Source of the DNA: PALSA-894 sp963828625
GTDB taxonomy: Bacteria; Pseudomonadota; Alphaproteobacteria; Rhizobiales; Xanthobacteraceae
NCBI GenBank assembly: GCA_963828625.1
Contig: CAWHEX010000003.1
Span: forward strand, 124,001-188,000
Length of the DNA stretch: 64,000 bases
Direction of reading: 5' to 3'
Shown here: positions 1 through 9,148 of the stretch, one piece after another
Layout of the letters: each line of letters begins with the position of its first letter
How positions within the stretch are numbered: the stretch's first letter is position 1
Notes under the pieces: model-generated
Told to the model about the DNA's origin: nothing
Database searches by the model: none
Seen by the model: only the letters and a program-made list of their open reading frames with translations
Made by a program: the position numbers and the translations under genes

Positions 1-2054
1 CGCATGACGTCAATGCGCCGTTTAACCTCCGCCTCGATCTGCGATTCCGGTATTGGGCCGAAATCACCGCGGCGCGCCTGAAATGCCAGAATGCTGTAAG
101 CCGAGACGCCAGCGCCTGCGACCTCGGGCGTGAAATGTTGGAAATTCATGACCTGACGGTTCACGAACTGCCAACGCATTTCCTTGTCGAACAACAAGAC
201 GCCGTCGCTCATATTGTCGAGCACGGTCTGCATGACTTCGCGCGTGCGTTCCGCGTCGTTGCGCGCGGCTTCGGCCGCTTCCTTGGCGGATGCGAGTGCG
301 TCCTCGCGCTCTTTCATTTCCGTGATGTCGCGATAGACCCCGAGCAGACTGCCATCGTCGAGGCGCTTGAAGTTGAACTCGACGTGCCGGCCGTCTTCGA
401 CCTGGCGGATGTAGCGGCTGCCGCCCGGCTGGAGGATGCGACCCGCGATTTCCTCCACTTTCTCTTCGATGTTCCCGATGTCGCCGCCATATGCGCCGCG
501 CCGGATCTGAAAACGGATCATCTCGTGACCCGAGATACCTGGGTATAGCGAGCCGGGCGTGTAGCCCCAGCGCTCGATGTGGCGGCGGTTGGAGAAACGC
601 CAGCGGAAGTCCTTGTCCCACAGCGTCACGCCGTCGGTCATGTTGTCGAGCACGAACTGCATCGTCTCGCGCGCCTGCTCGACGTCGCGGTACGCGGTGG
701 CTGCTTCCACCTTCGCGGCATGCAACTGGCGCTCGCGCGCGCGCATCTCGGTGATGTCGCCGGTGACGCCGACCATGCGGCGGGCGCGCCCATCGGGACC
801 GCGCACCGCGATACCGTGCTGTCGGCCCCAACGCCACGTTCCGTCCCTGCCGCGATAGCGGAATTCGATATCGAGACGCGGGATCTCGCCCTTGAACAGC
901 GCGGACGACATGCGCGTGTGATAGGGGCGGTCGTCGGGATGGACGACCTCGGCGAACTTGCTGATCGGTCCGTACTCCGGCAGGCCGAGCACATCGACCA
1001 GCGACGGTGCGAGATACACCATTCCGGTCTCGAGATTGGCGTCGTAGGCGCCGGCGCCCTCGCTGATGGACTCGATGGCCAGTGCGTACCGTCGAGTCCG
1101 CGTCGTCGAGGTTCGCCACCGTCGCCGGCAACTGGCGCTGCGCCGCGATCTTGGCCGACAGCAGCTCCGACTCGCGCTGCTTGACCTCGGTGATGTCGCC
1201 GGCCGCGCCGACCAGCCGGATCGCGCGGCCATCCGGACCGCGGAATGCGATGCCGTACTGGCGGCACCAGCGCCACGTTCCGTCCTCGGTGAGATAGCGC
1301 AGTTCGCAGTTCAGCCGCGGCGTCTCGCCCTTGAGATGCTCGACGAGCTTGCGGCGATACATCGGCCAGTCGCTCGGATGCATGCGCTCGCGCCAATGCT
1401 CCGGGCTTCGAAATGACCGCAGACGTGAGTCCAAGCTGAATGCGCGCGCTGGACGAGAAATAGACCGAGTCAGTCGTGAGATCCCAATCGTAGAGACCGA
1501 AATTGATCGACTCCATCGCGAGCGCGTAGCGCTCTTCGGTCGAGGTGAGGGGGGCGGTTGGCCCGTCGCCTTGCCGGTAAGCCGCCGCAGCCTCGGCCCG
1601 CGCCGTCTTCAAGCGCCCGGTCGCGCTGGCGCAACTCGGTGATGTCGCTCATCGCGCCGACGATGCGATAGGCGCGGCCGTCCGGGTGACGGACGGCAAC
1701 GCCATATTGACGGCACCAGCGCCAGCCGCCTTCGGGCGCCGTGAAACGGAAATCGACCTCGAAGCGCGGGTTATCGCCCCTGAAGTGCGCGACGATCGCG
1801 TCGCGGTACGCAGGCCGGTCGTCGGGATGAATCGTCTCGATGATATTGCCGGTGGTGAAGGCGACATCGTCCGCCTTCATGCCCAGCATTTTGCGCAGAC
1901 TGTCGGAGAAATAGACTTCGCCGCCCTCGAGATCGGCGTCGTACACCGCGTAATTGATCGACTGCATCGCGAGCGCGTAGCGCTCTTCAATTCGAGTCGG
2001 ATCAGGCGCGGTGGACTTGCGGGAACGGGATGGTTTTGGCGGCGAAATCGGCAT
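1..2054 (-). CDS. Multi-PAS-domain sensor protein (partial, frame-broken)
   Basis: The gene starts at an ATG at 2052-2054 and runs off the left edge, so its output domain is not visible. Restoring the frame at three points (about 1609-1613, 1403-1415 and 1086-1098, each fitting one extra base) gives at least five successive PAS domains. The first three resemble each other: each opens with a variant of 'RYALA.xSI', contains 'VYF' or 'VYL', and closes near 'GDIT' or 'SDIT'. Domains four and five are of another type, opening 'LDNMTDGVTLWDK' and 'LDNMSDGVLLFDK'. There is no signal peptide or membrane segment near the start, so a cytoplasmic sensor is likely. Whether the output is a histidine kinase, cyclase or diguanylate cyclase cannot be told from here. 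Confidence 0.8.
1501..1537. repeat. PAS-repeat DNA copy 1
   Basis: A 37-base stretch matches 1952-1988 at 36 of 37 positions. Both encode the opening of a PAS domain in the sensor gene, which points to recent tandem duplication of PAS units. Confidence 0.75.
1952..1988. repeat. PAS-repeat DNA copy 2
   Basis: Partner of 1501-1537 in the same orientation, with one mismatch in 37 bases. The two copies are about 450 bases apart, the length of one PAS unit plus linker. Confidence 0.75.
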
Positions 2055-2089
2055 CAAACGCTCCGGCCTGCGTCATACTGAGCATGCCC

Positions 2090-2230
2090 TGTATCGTCGA
2101 TGTGTCGCGGGATGACGGTTTTGTATCATGTGTATCGTCGGCACGCGTTTGTACCAACAAATTCAGGGTCTTCCTTAACGTCGTCGCGTGCGCGCCGGCA
2201 GGCAAGGCGGAGCGATACAAATGATACCAA
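2090..2230. promoter_or_regulatory. Clustered TGTATC-type elements, possible operator
   Basis: The region between the divergent PAS and DoxX genes (2055-2340) holds a cluster of similar short motifs. TGTATCG lies at 2090-2096. An 18-base element at 2118-2135 contains GTATCAT followed by TGTATCG. An 18-base element at 2213-2230 is its reverse complement at 16 of 18 positions. Two large inverted elements, each built of two direct half-sites, look like a transcription-factor operator. The factor is unknown. The region is visibly less G+C-rich than the genes around it. Confidence 0.45.
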
Positions 2231-2340
2231 TACGTTGTCGGGGCGACATCGTAACAATACGCACGGCGCGTAGGGTCCCTCATCGAAGGAATGCGGCAGA
2301 CGCGTAACTCACCGCCGCCGAGATCGACAGGGGCTCAACC

Positions 2341-2718
2341 ATGAAGACCATCGTGCTGTACGGCCTTCAGATGCTGGTGGGTCTCGTTGCTCTGGCGGCG
2401 GGTTATGCCAAGCTGACCGGCATGGGCTTCATGGCCGAGCCCTTCGCGATGATCGGCCTCGGCAATACCTTCCTGATGATCGCCGGCTCGGTCGAGATCC
2501 TTGCGGGTCTGTGCCTTCTGTTCCCGCGGTCGGGCGTGATCGGCGCGGTGCTGATGGCGAGCGTGATGGTCGGCACGATGGGCGCGAGCCTCGGCCACGT
2601 CATCTCCCACCGTAACGACGCCACGCAACTGGTTTCGCAGACCTACCGGACCGCCGTGCAGCAGGACGCGATGGTGAAGCCGGTGGTGTTCAAGAAGAGC
2701 CAAGGCTGGGACATCTAA
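2341..2718 (+). CDS. DoxX family membrane protein
   Basis: A 125-residue protein with about four hydrophobic helices (roughly residues 5-20, 36-56, 62-80 and a weaker fourth). It has the DoxX-type opening 'LQMLVGLVALAAGYAKLTG', where the GYAKL stretch matches the family's G-x-x-K-L signature. DoxX-like proteins are small inner-membrane proteins linked to redox or quinone functions, but the role of this subfamily is not established. It stands alone, downstream of the TGTATC cluster and followed by a hairpin. The C-terminal tail after residue 90 is hydrophilic and ends 'QGWDI'. Confidence 0.75.
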   Translation: MKTIVLYGLQMLVGLVALAAGYAKLTGMGFMAEPFAMIGLGNTFLMIAGSVEILAGLCLLFPRSGVIGAVLMASVMVGTMGASLGHVISHRNDATQLVSQTYRTAVQQDAMVKPVVFKKSQGWDI

Positions 2719-2757
2719 GCCCCGGAATTTCCTTTCAGAACGTCTCGATATTGGCGG

Positions 2758-2777
2758 TCGGGGGCGAAAGCCCCCGA
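2758..2777 (+). terminator. Hairpin after the DoxX gene
   Basis: An 8-bp perfect G+C-rich stem closes a GAAA tetraloop (loop 2766-2769). A TTTT run follows only about 8 bases later (2785-2788), so it is a plausible but imperfect intrinsic terminator separating the DoxX gene from rpsB. Confidence 0.5.
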
Positions 2778-2790
2778 TCTGCCGTTTTCC

Positions 2791-2819
2791 TTGCGTCCAC
2801 CCCCCGGCCTCGCTATATA
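2791..2819 (+). promoter_or_regulatory. Candidate sigma-70-type promoter for rpsB-tsf
   Basis: TTGCGT at 2791-2796 and TATATA at 2814-2819 are separated by exactly 17 bases. The -10 box ends 108 bases before the rpsB start and lies just downstream of the DoxX hairpin. Spacing and position fit a housekeeping promoter for the ribosomal operon. Confidence 0.55.
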
Positions 2820-2927
2820 GCCGCCACATCTCACACGCGGACCTTGGCTCAACGCCGTCCGGTGCTCCGGTCGATCCTGATCGATTCGGGGCTCACGGGT
2901 CCGCGGAGGAACAACCGGAGAAGACAT

Positions 2928-3923
2928 ATGGCGCTTCCTGAGTACTCGATGCGCTCGCTTTTGGAAGCGGGCGTGCACTTCGGACATCAGTCCCACCGCT
3001 GGAATCCGAAGATGGCGGATTACATCTTCGGGGCCCGCAACAATATCCACATCCTCGATCTCGCCCAGACGGTGCCGCTGATGCACCGCGCCTTGCAGGC
3101 CGTAAGCGATACGGTCGCGAAGGGCGGCCGCATCCTGTTCGTCGGCACAAAGCGGCAGGCGCAGGACGCGATCGCGGACGCGGCGAAACGCTGCGCGCAG
3201 TATTACGTCAACTCGCGCTGGCTCGGCGGCACGCTGACCAACTGGAAGACGATCTCGGCTTCGATCAAGCGGCTGCGCCAGCTTGAGGAGATGCTGAGTA
3301 CGCCGGAAGCGGCGGCCGGCTACACCAAGAAGGAGCGCCTGACGCTCACGCGCGAGAAGGAAAAGCTCGATCGCGCGCTTGGCGGCATCAAGGACATGGG
3401 CGGCTTGCCCGACCTGTTGTTCGTGATCGACACCAACAAGGAAGACATCGCTCTGAAAGAGGCGCGTCGCCTCAACATCCCGATCGCCGCGATCGTCGAC
3501 ACCAATTGCGATCCGAACGGCATCACCTTCGTGGTGCCCGGCAATGACGATGCGGGCCGCGCGATCTCGCTGTACTGCGATCTCGTCGCAAAGGCGGCGA
3601 TCGACGGCATTTCGCGTTCGCAGCGCGATCTTGGCGTCGACACCGGCGCCGCCGAAGCGCCGGTCGCCGAGGAGATTCCGGCCGAAGTAGCGCCGACAGG
3701 CTTCCAGCCGCTGGCTGGACCGCGCGGCGTGGCGGACGATCTCAAGAAGCTGCCGCATGTTTCGCCGGAGGTGGAAAAGAAGCTCAACGACCTCGGCGTG
3801 TTCCACTTCTCGCAGCTCGCCGAATTGTCCGGCGCGGACGCAGAGAAGATCGGCGAGGAGGTCGGGCTTCCGACCCGCGTCGAGAGCTGGATCGCCAAGG
3901 CGAAAGAGTTCGTCGCAGAGTAA
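2928..3923 (+). CDS. rpsB: 30S ribosomal protein uS2
   Basis: A 331-residue protein opening 'MALPEYSMRSLLEAGVHFGH', the conserved uS2 start. It binds the 30S head/body junction and is needed for uS1 binding. Start chosen at 2928: an in-frame upstream extension lacks uS2 similarity, and the purine-rich CCGGAGAAG lies just ahead of the ATG. The core ends near residue 240. The remaining ~90 residues form an extension with a helix-hairpin-helix-like segment ('KKLNDLGVFHFSQLAEL'), known in alphaproteobacterial uS2. tsf follows after 106 bases, the usual arrangement. Confidence 0.97.
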   Translation: MALPEYSMRSLLEAGVHFGHQSHRWNPKMADYIFGARNNIHILDLAQTVPLMHRALQAVSDTVAKGGRILFVGTKRQAQDAIADAAKRCAQYYVNSRWLGGTLTNWKTISASIKRLRQLEEMLSTPEAAAGYTKKERLTLTREKEKLDRALGGIKDMGGLPDLLFVIDTNKEDIALKEARRLNIPIAAIVDTNCDPNGITFVVPGNDDAGRAISLYCDLVAKAAIDGISRSQRDLGVDTGAAEAPVAEEIPAEVAPTGFQPLAGPRGVADDLKKLPHVSPEVEKKLNDLGVFHFSQLAELSGADAEKIGEEVGLPTRVESWIAKAKEFVAE

Positions 3924-3938
3924 TCGTTTCGCGCGCCA

Positions 3939-3958
3939 TGGCCGGCTCGTTCCGGCCA
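3939..3958. repeat. REP-like palindrome between rpsB and tsf
   Basis: A perfect 7-bp stem (TGGCCGG/CCGGCCA) with a 6-base loop. It shares its core with the longer palindrome at 40855-40880. No T-run follows, so a terminator role is not supported. Confidence 0.45.
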
Positions 3959-4029
3959 CCCCGCCTGGGGACGCGCGACTTGGTGCCGGCCTGAGCGTGC
4001 CGGACATGACGAATTGAGGGAATTTTCAG

Positions 4030-4953
4030 ATGGCTGACATCACCGCCGCAATGGTGAAGGAGCTGCGCGAGAAGACCGGCGCGGGCATGATGGATTGCAA
4101 GGCCGCGCTCAACGAAACCAAGGGCGACATGGAGGCCGCGGTCGACTGGCTGCGCAAGAAAGGTCTGTCCAAGGCCGCCAAAAAGGCCGGCCGCGTCGCG
4201 GCCGAAGGGCTCATCGGCATATTCGTCACCCCGAAGAAGGGCGCGATGGTCGAGGTCAATTCCGAGACCGATTTCGTGGCGCGCAACGATCATTTCCAGG
4301 GTCTGGTGAAGATGATCGCTGACGTCGCGCTTTCGGCCGGCGAGGACATCGAGGCGATCAAGGCCGCGAAGGCCGGCTCGGCGACGATTGCCGACGCGGT
4401 GTCGTCCGCCATCGCAACCATCGGCGAGAACATCACGCCGCGCCGCGCTGCCGTGGTCGAAGTCGGGCAGGGTGTGGTGGCGAACTACGTGCACAACCAG
4501 ATTTCCGACGGCCTTGGCAAGATCGGCGTGCTGGTGGGTCTGGAGTCGTCCGGGAATGCAGGCGAGCTCGCGGCCATCGGCCGTCAGGTCGCGATGCACA
4601 TTGCGTCGGCGAACCCGATCGCGATCGATGCCGCGGGCGTCGATCCTGCCGTCGTGAAGCGCGAGAAGGACATTCTGGCCGACAAATTCCGCCAGCAGGG
4701 GAAGCCCGAGGCGATGATCGACAAGATCACCGAGTCGGGTCTGAAGACCTTCTACAAGGAGCAGACCCTGCTCGAGCAGCCTTTCATCTTCGACGACAAG
4801 AAAAGTGTCGCTCAGGCGCTGAAGGAAGCCGAAGGCAAGGTCGGCGGCCCGATCAAGGTCACCGGCTATCGGCGTTTTGCGCTCGGCGAGGGCATCGAAA
4901 AAGGCACCTCCGACTTCGCGTCGGAGGTTGCGGCGGCGGGCGGAACCACCTGA
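4030..4953 (+). CDS. tsf: Elongation factor Ts
   Basis: A 307-residue protein, the usual length. It is the guanine nucleotide exchange factor that regenerates EF-Tu-GTP. The N-terminal UBA-like region carries 'VKELREKTGAGMMDCK', the family signature, followed by the core with 'VEVNSETDFVARN' around residue 75. The ATG at 4030 is preceded by a weak GAGGGAA motif. It follows rpsB and precedes pyrH, the standard order in proteobacteria. Confidence 0.97.
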   Translation: MADITAAMVKELREKTGAGMMDCKAALNETKGDMEAAVDWLRKKGLSKAAKKAGRVAAEGLIGIFVTPKKGAMVEVNSETDFVARNDHFQGLVKMIADVALSAGEDIEAIKAAKAGSATIADAVSSAIATIGENITPRRAAVVEVGQGVVANYVHNQISDGLGKIGVLVGLESSGNAGELAAIGRQVAMHIASANPIAIDAAGVDPAVVKREKDILADKFRQQGKPEAMIDKITESGLKTFYKEQTLLEQPFIFDDKKSVAQALKEAEGKVGGPIKVTGYRRFALGEGIEKGTSDFASEVAAAGGTT

Positions 4954-4987
4954 CAATCGCGCACCCGCGATTCGCACCGGAGCCATA

Positions 4988-5701
4988 ATGGCCAGCCCCG
5001 CCTACCGCCGCGTGATCGTGAAAGTCTCGGGCGAGGCGTTCTCCGGCCCCAATGATTTCGGCATTCACGCGCCGACCATCGAGGCGATCGTTGCCGACCT
5101 CGTGACGGCGCGTGCGCTCGGCGTGACCATCGGCGTGGTCGTCGGCGGCGGCAATCTCATCCGAGGCGCGGAGTCGGCCGACGCGTGGCTCTCGCGCCCG
5201 ACCGCCGACTCGATGGGCATGATGGGCACCGTGATGAATGCACTGGTGCTTGTTTCGGCGCTGGAACGCGCAGGTGTTACGTCGCGCACAATGTCGGCGC
5301 TCTCGATGCCGCAGGTGTGCGAGACCTATGAGCGCGAGCGGGCGCTGCGGCATCTGGAAGACAACCGGATCGTGGTGTTTGCGGGCGGCACCGGCAACCC
5401 GTTCTTCACCACCGACACCACCGCGGTGCTGCGCGCGGCCGAGATGGGCTGCGATGCGGTGCTCAAGGCAACCAACGTCGACGGCATCTACAGCGCCGAT
5501 CCGAACCTCGATCCGAAGGCGCAGCGTTTTGAGCGCCTGAGCCACGAGGAGGCGATCCGTCGCGACCTGAAGGTCATGGACGCCACCGCCTTCGCGCTTG
5601 CCCGGGAAAACCGTATCCCTATCATCGTGTTCTCGATCCGCGAACCGGGCGCGATCGCGGCCGTGCTGGCCGGCAAGGGACGCGCCACATTCGTCGGGTG
5701 A
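4988..5701 (+). CDS. pyrH: UMP kinase
   Basis: A 237-residue hexameric-type bacterial UMP kinase (amino-acid-kinase fold) that phosphorylates UMP to UDP with ATP. Visible motifs are 'VIVKVSGEAF' at the start (phosphate-binding loop), 'VVVGGGNLIRG' and the 'ATNVDGIYSADP' nucleotide-binding segment. The start at 4988 gives the family's usual N-terminus; the in-frame extension upstream overlaps tsf. It lies 34 bases after tsf and 52 bases before frr, probably in one operon. Confidence 0.97.
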   Translation: MASPAYRRVIVKVSGEAFSGPNDFGIHAPTIEAIVADLVTARALGVTIGVVVGGGNLIRGAESADAWLSRPTADSMGMMGTVMNALVLVSALERAGVTSRTMSALSMPQVCETYERERALRHLEDNRIVVFAGGTGNPFFTTDTTAVLRAAEMGCDAVLKATNVDGIYSADPNLDPKAQRFERLSHEEAIRRDLKVMDATAFALARENRIPIIVFSIREPGAIAAVLAGKGRATFVG

Positions 5702-5753
5702 AGCGACGGCAGCTCCGCGCAAGGCGGGGATTTCCGTCTTCCGGGAGAGGCAG

Positions 5754-6317
5754 ATGGCAGCAGCAACGCACAATCTGGATGAACTCAAGCGCCGGATGCA
5801 GGGCGCGATCCAGGTATTGAAGCAGGAACTCAGCGGCCTGCGCACCGGACGCGCATCGGCAGGTCTGGTCGATCACGTGCAGGTCGAGGCCTACGGCAGC
5901 CACATGCCGCTCAATCAGCTCGCGACCGTGACGATCCCGGAGCCGCGGCTGCTCTCCGTCAATGTATGGGACCGATCGCAGGTTCATGCGGTCGAGAAGG
6001 CCATCAGCGCCGCCAATCTCGGGCTGACGCCGAACACCGAAGGGCAGACGATCCGCCTGCGCATCCCGGAGCTGAACGAGGAACGGCGCAAGGAACTCGC
6101 CAAGGTCGCGCACAAATACGCCGAGGCGGCACGCGTCTCGATCCGTCACGTGCGGCGCGATGGGCTCGAAGTGCTCAAGAAGATGGAAAAGGATCACACG
6201 ATCAGCGAGGACGATCACAAGCGTGACGCCGAGCAGGTGCAGAAGGCGACGGATCAGGCGATCCACGACGTGGACGGTGCGCTTGCCGCCAAAGAAAAAG
6301 AGATCATGACGGTCTAG
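5754..6317 (+). CDS. frr: Ribosome recycling factor
   Basis: A 187-residue protein of normal length that splits post-termination ribosomes together with EF-G. It contains 'LRTGRASAGLVD' near residue 30, which precedes the hinge, and the characteristic C-terminal helix with 'RIPELNEERRKELAK' and 'KKMEKDHTISEDD'. Start at 5754 with GGGAGAGGC immediately upstream. It sits between pyrH and uppS as in most proteobacteria. Confidence 0.97.
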   Translation: MAAATHNLDELKRRMQGAIQVLKQELSGLRTGRASAGLVDHVQVEAYGSHMPLNQLATVTIPEPRLLSVNVWDRSQVHAVEKAISAANLGLTPNTEGQTIRLRIPELNEERRKELAKVAHKYAEAARVSIRHVRRDGLEVLKKMEKDHTISEDDHKRDAEQVQKATDQAIHDVDGALAAKEKEIMTV

Positions 6318-6393
6318 TCTGGCGCATGATCCTGTTCGCAGACCGGGCAATCTCGGGGATCGTGCGCTAGCCGCAACGGAGCCTACATCTCGC

Positions 6394-7143
6394 ATGGCGG
6401 AGGCCACCAAACTCGCCGAAACAGCTCCGGACGTTCCGCGCCATGTCGCCATCATCATGGACGGCAACGGACGCTGGGCCGCGTCGCGCGGTCTGCCGCG
6501 TGTCGAGGGGCATCGGCGCGGCGTCGAGGCGCTGCGCAAGACGGTGCGCGCCGCGGGCGACATGGGCATTCGCGTTCTGACGATCTTCTCGTTCTCGTCG
6601 GAGAACTGGCAGCGGCCGGCGTCGGAAGTGCGCGACCTGATGGGCCTGCTGCGGCTGTTCATCCGCAAGGACCTCGCCGAACTGCATGGGAACGGCGTGC
6701 GCGTCCGCATCATCGGCGAGCGCGACACCCTCGATCCGGATATCCGGCGGCTGCTTGAAGAAGCCGAAGAGCTGACGCGCGAAAACACCAACATGCTGCT
6801 GGTCGTCGCCTTCAACTATGGCGCCCGCGACGAGATCGCCCGTGCGGCCCGCCGCATCGCCGAGGATGTCGCGAGCGGCGTGCTCAAGCCCGAGGCAGTC
6901 ACCGAAGAGCTGATCGGACAGCGGCTCGACGCGCCGGATATCGCCGACCCGGACCTCATCATCCGCACCTCGGGCGAGCAGCGGCTATCGAATTTCCTGC
7001 TCTGGCAGGCGGCCTATTCGGAGCTTGTGTTCACACCGGTCTACTGGCCGGATTTCGACCGCGCCGCGCTGGAAGCCGCGATCGAAGAATACCGCCGGCG
7101 CGAGCGGCGCTTCGGCGGTCTCGCGGCGAAGACCGGGTCGTGA
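6394..7143 (+). CDS. uppS: Isoprenyl transferase (undecaprenyl diphosphate synthase)
   Basis: A 249-residue cis-prenyltransferase that condenses isopentenyl diphosphate onto farnesyl diphosphate to make the C55 lipid carrier for cell-wall and O-antigen units. The signature 'HVAIIMDGNGRWA' is near residue 18, with the catalytic Asp in MDGNGRW, followed by 'FSFSSENW' and 'DLIIRTSGEQRLSNFLLWQ', which holds the substrate-binding Arg residues. Its product supports the envelope genes around it. cdsA begins 4 bases after its stop. Confidence 0.96.
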   Translation: MAEATKLAETAPDVPRHVAIIMDGNGRWAASRGLPRVEGHRRGVEALRKTVRAAGDMGIRVLTIFSFSSENWQRPASEVRDLMGLLRLFIRKDLAELHGNGVRVRIIGERDTLDPDIRRLLEEAEELTRENTNMLLVVAFNYGARDEIARAARRIAEDVASGVLKPEAVTEELIGQRLDAPDIADPDLIIRTSGEQRLSNFLLWQAAYSELVFTPVYWPDFDRAALEAAIEEYRRRERRFGGLAAKTGS

Positions 7144-7147
7144 ATTC

Positions 7148-7867
7148 GTGACCGATCCGGCGGCTCACGCGACCGGCCCAAGCAATCTCACGCTGCGCAT
7201 CATTTCGTCGGCGATCCTCGCGCCGCTCGTGATCCTCATTACGTGGATCGGAGGGTGGCCGTTCGTGCTGCTCTGCATCGCCGCCGCATGCATTGTGCTT
7301 TGGGAATGGAGCAGGCTCGTCAACGGCGCGCGTCCGCAACTTCCGGAATTTGCGGGCTGGATGATTGCGGGCCTGGCCTATGCGCTCGTTGTGCTGCTCG
7401 CGCCGATCGCGCTGCGGCGCGATCCCGAATTCGGGTTCGTCGCGATCCTGTTCCTGTGCGCAGTCGTCTGGTCGACCGATATCGCGGCTTACTTTGCGGG
7501 TCGGGCGCTGGGCGGCCCGAAGCTGTGGCCGGCGGTCAGCCCGAAGAAAACCTGGTCCGGCGCCATCGGCGGAACGCTCGGCGGTATCGCGACGGGGCTG
7601 GCGGTGGTGACGGCCGCCGGGGTCGCCATCGGGTCCGGGCTGGTGATCGTCGCGTTCGGCCTCTCGGTCGTCTCGCAGGGCGGCGATCTCCTTGAATCGG
7701 CGATCAAACGCCGGTTCGGCGCCAAGGACTCGAGCCAGCTCATTCCGGGCCACGGCGGGCTGATGGACCGGCTTGACGGGTTTTTGACAGCCGCTGCCGC
7801 CGCCGTCATGGTGGGTCTGCTTCGCGGGGGCCTCGAAGGGCCCGCCCGCGGGCTCCTCGTTTGGTGA
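7148..7867 (+). CDS. cdsA: Phosphatidate cytidylyltransferase
   Basis: A 239-residue integral membrane enzyme that makes CDP-diacylglycerol from phosphatidate and CTP. Several hydrophobic helices are visible. The CDP-diglyceride synthase signature is in the C-terminal third: 'SPKKTWSGAIGGTLGG', then 'SVVSQGGDLLESAIKRRFGAKD' and 'PGHGGLMDRLDG'. Start chosen at the GTG at 7148, just after the uppS stop; the in-frame extension upstream lies inside uppS. It is slightly shorter than many homologues. Confidence 0.94.
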   Translation: MTDPAAHATGPSNLTLRIISSAILAPLVILITWIGGWPFVLLCIAAACIVLWEWSRLVNGARPQLPEFAGWMIAGLAYALVVLLAPIALRRDPEFGFVAILFLCAVVWSTDIAAYFAGRALGGPKLWPAVSPKKTWSGAIGGTLGGIATGLAVVTAAGVAIGSGLVIVAFGLSVVSQGGDLLESAIKRRFGAKDSSQLIPGHGGLMDRLDGFLTAAAAAVMVGLLRGGLEGPARGLLVW

Positions 7868-7872
7868 TTTTG

Positions 7873-9094
7873 ATGCCCAATGGAACTCGCGCCAGGACGA
7901 AGTCGGCCGCCGCCGTTCGCGGCGTCACGATTCTGGGCGCCACCGGCTCGATCGGATCGAGCACGATCGACCTGCTCAAGCGCCAGACCGGCAAATTCAC
8001 CGTTCAGGCGCTGACCGCGCATAAAAACGGCGTGGCGCTGGCCCGGCTGGCGCGGGAACTCGGCGCGTGTTTCGCCGCCGTCGCGGATCACGATGCCTAT
8101 GGCGAACTGAAATCCGAGCTTTCGGGGAGCGGGATCGAGGCCGCCTCAGGCCCGGATGCGGTCGCCGAGGCGGCACGCCGTCCGGCCGATATGGTGATCG
8201 GCGCGATCACAGGCGTTGCCGGGCTTGAGCCGTCGCTCGCCGCGATCGAGCGGGGCGCGACGCTCGCGCTCGCCAACAAGGAGTCTCTTGGTCTGCGCCG
8301 GTACGCTGGTGATGCGGCGCGCGAAGCAGACCGGCGCGACGGTGCTGCCGGTCGATAGCGAGCACAACGCGCTGTTTCAGGCGATGACCGCCGGGCGGCG
8401 CGAGGACGTCAGCAAGGTCATCATCACGGCATCGGGCGGTCCGTTCCGCACGTGGTCGAAGGAGCAGATCCGCGCGGCGACGCTCGAGGCTGCGCTCAAG
8501 CATCCGAACTGGACGATGGGCCCGAAGGTCACGATCGATTCCGCGACCCTGATGAACAAAGGCCTCGAAGTCATTGAAGCCTATCATCTGTTCGATCTGA
8601 CGCCGGACGAGATCGAGGTGCTGGTGCACCCGCAATCGATCGTCCACGGCATGGTCGAGTTCCGCGACGGTTCGGTGATCGCGCATCTTGGTCCGCATGA
8701 CATGCGCGTCCCGATCGCACATTGCCTCGCGTGGCCGGAACGCATCGACGGGCCGGTGAAACGCCTTGACCTTGCGGAAGTCGGAAGCCTGACCTTCGAG
8801 AAGCCCGACCTCGACCGCTTTCCGGCGCTCGGTCTTGCGTGGCACGCGCTGCGCACCGGTTCCGGCGCGACCACCGTGCTCAATGCGGCGAACGAGATCG
8901 CGGTCGAAGAATTCGTCGCCCGCCGAATCACATTCTCCGGTATTCCTGCGCTGGTCGAGGCGACGCTCAATGCGGCGTCGCGGCGCGGTGTGATGCGTGA
9001 GCCCGGTTCGATCGCGGATGCGATCGCGGTTGACCAGGATTCACGATCGTTGGCGCGTGACCTCCTGCCCGAAATCGCCGCAAAGGCATTTTAG
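7873..9094 (+). CDS. dxr: 1-deoxy-D-xylulose 5-phosphate reductoisomerase (frame-broken)
   Basis: Converts DXP to 2-C-methylerythritol 4-phosphate with NADPH, the committed step of the MEP isoprenoid pathway. The N-terminal part has the Rossmann motif 'ILGATGSIGSSTIDLLK'. The frame breaks at about 8288-8291, where one extra G or T splits the conserved NKESLVCAG segment. Removing it gives one 406-residue protein of normal length, with 'VDSEHNALFQ' and the metal-binding region 'KHPNWTMGPKVTIDSATLMN'. The start ATG at 7873 lies 5 bases after cdsA. A broken essential gene suggests sequence error. Confidence 0.93.
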
Positions 9095-9148
9095 TCAGTT
9101 TTTCCGGGCAAACTTCACTTAGCTTAGCTGTTGGGGCTTGAGGACCGA

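Noticed and set aside
2715..4007. A 430-codon open frame antisense to rpsB
   Set aside because: Shadow frame of the ribosomal protein gene; His/Arg/Asp-rich translation typical of antisense G+C-rich DNA.
8281..8300. Programmed ribosomal frameshifting in dxr or the other broken genes
   Set aside because: No slippery heptamer or downstream structure is evident, and the same type of break occurs in many unrelated genes at unrelated positions.
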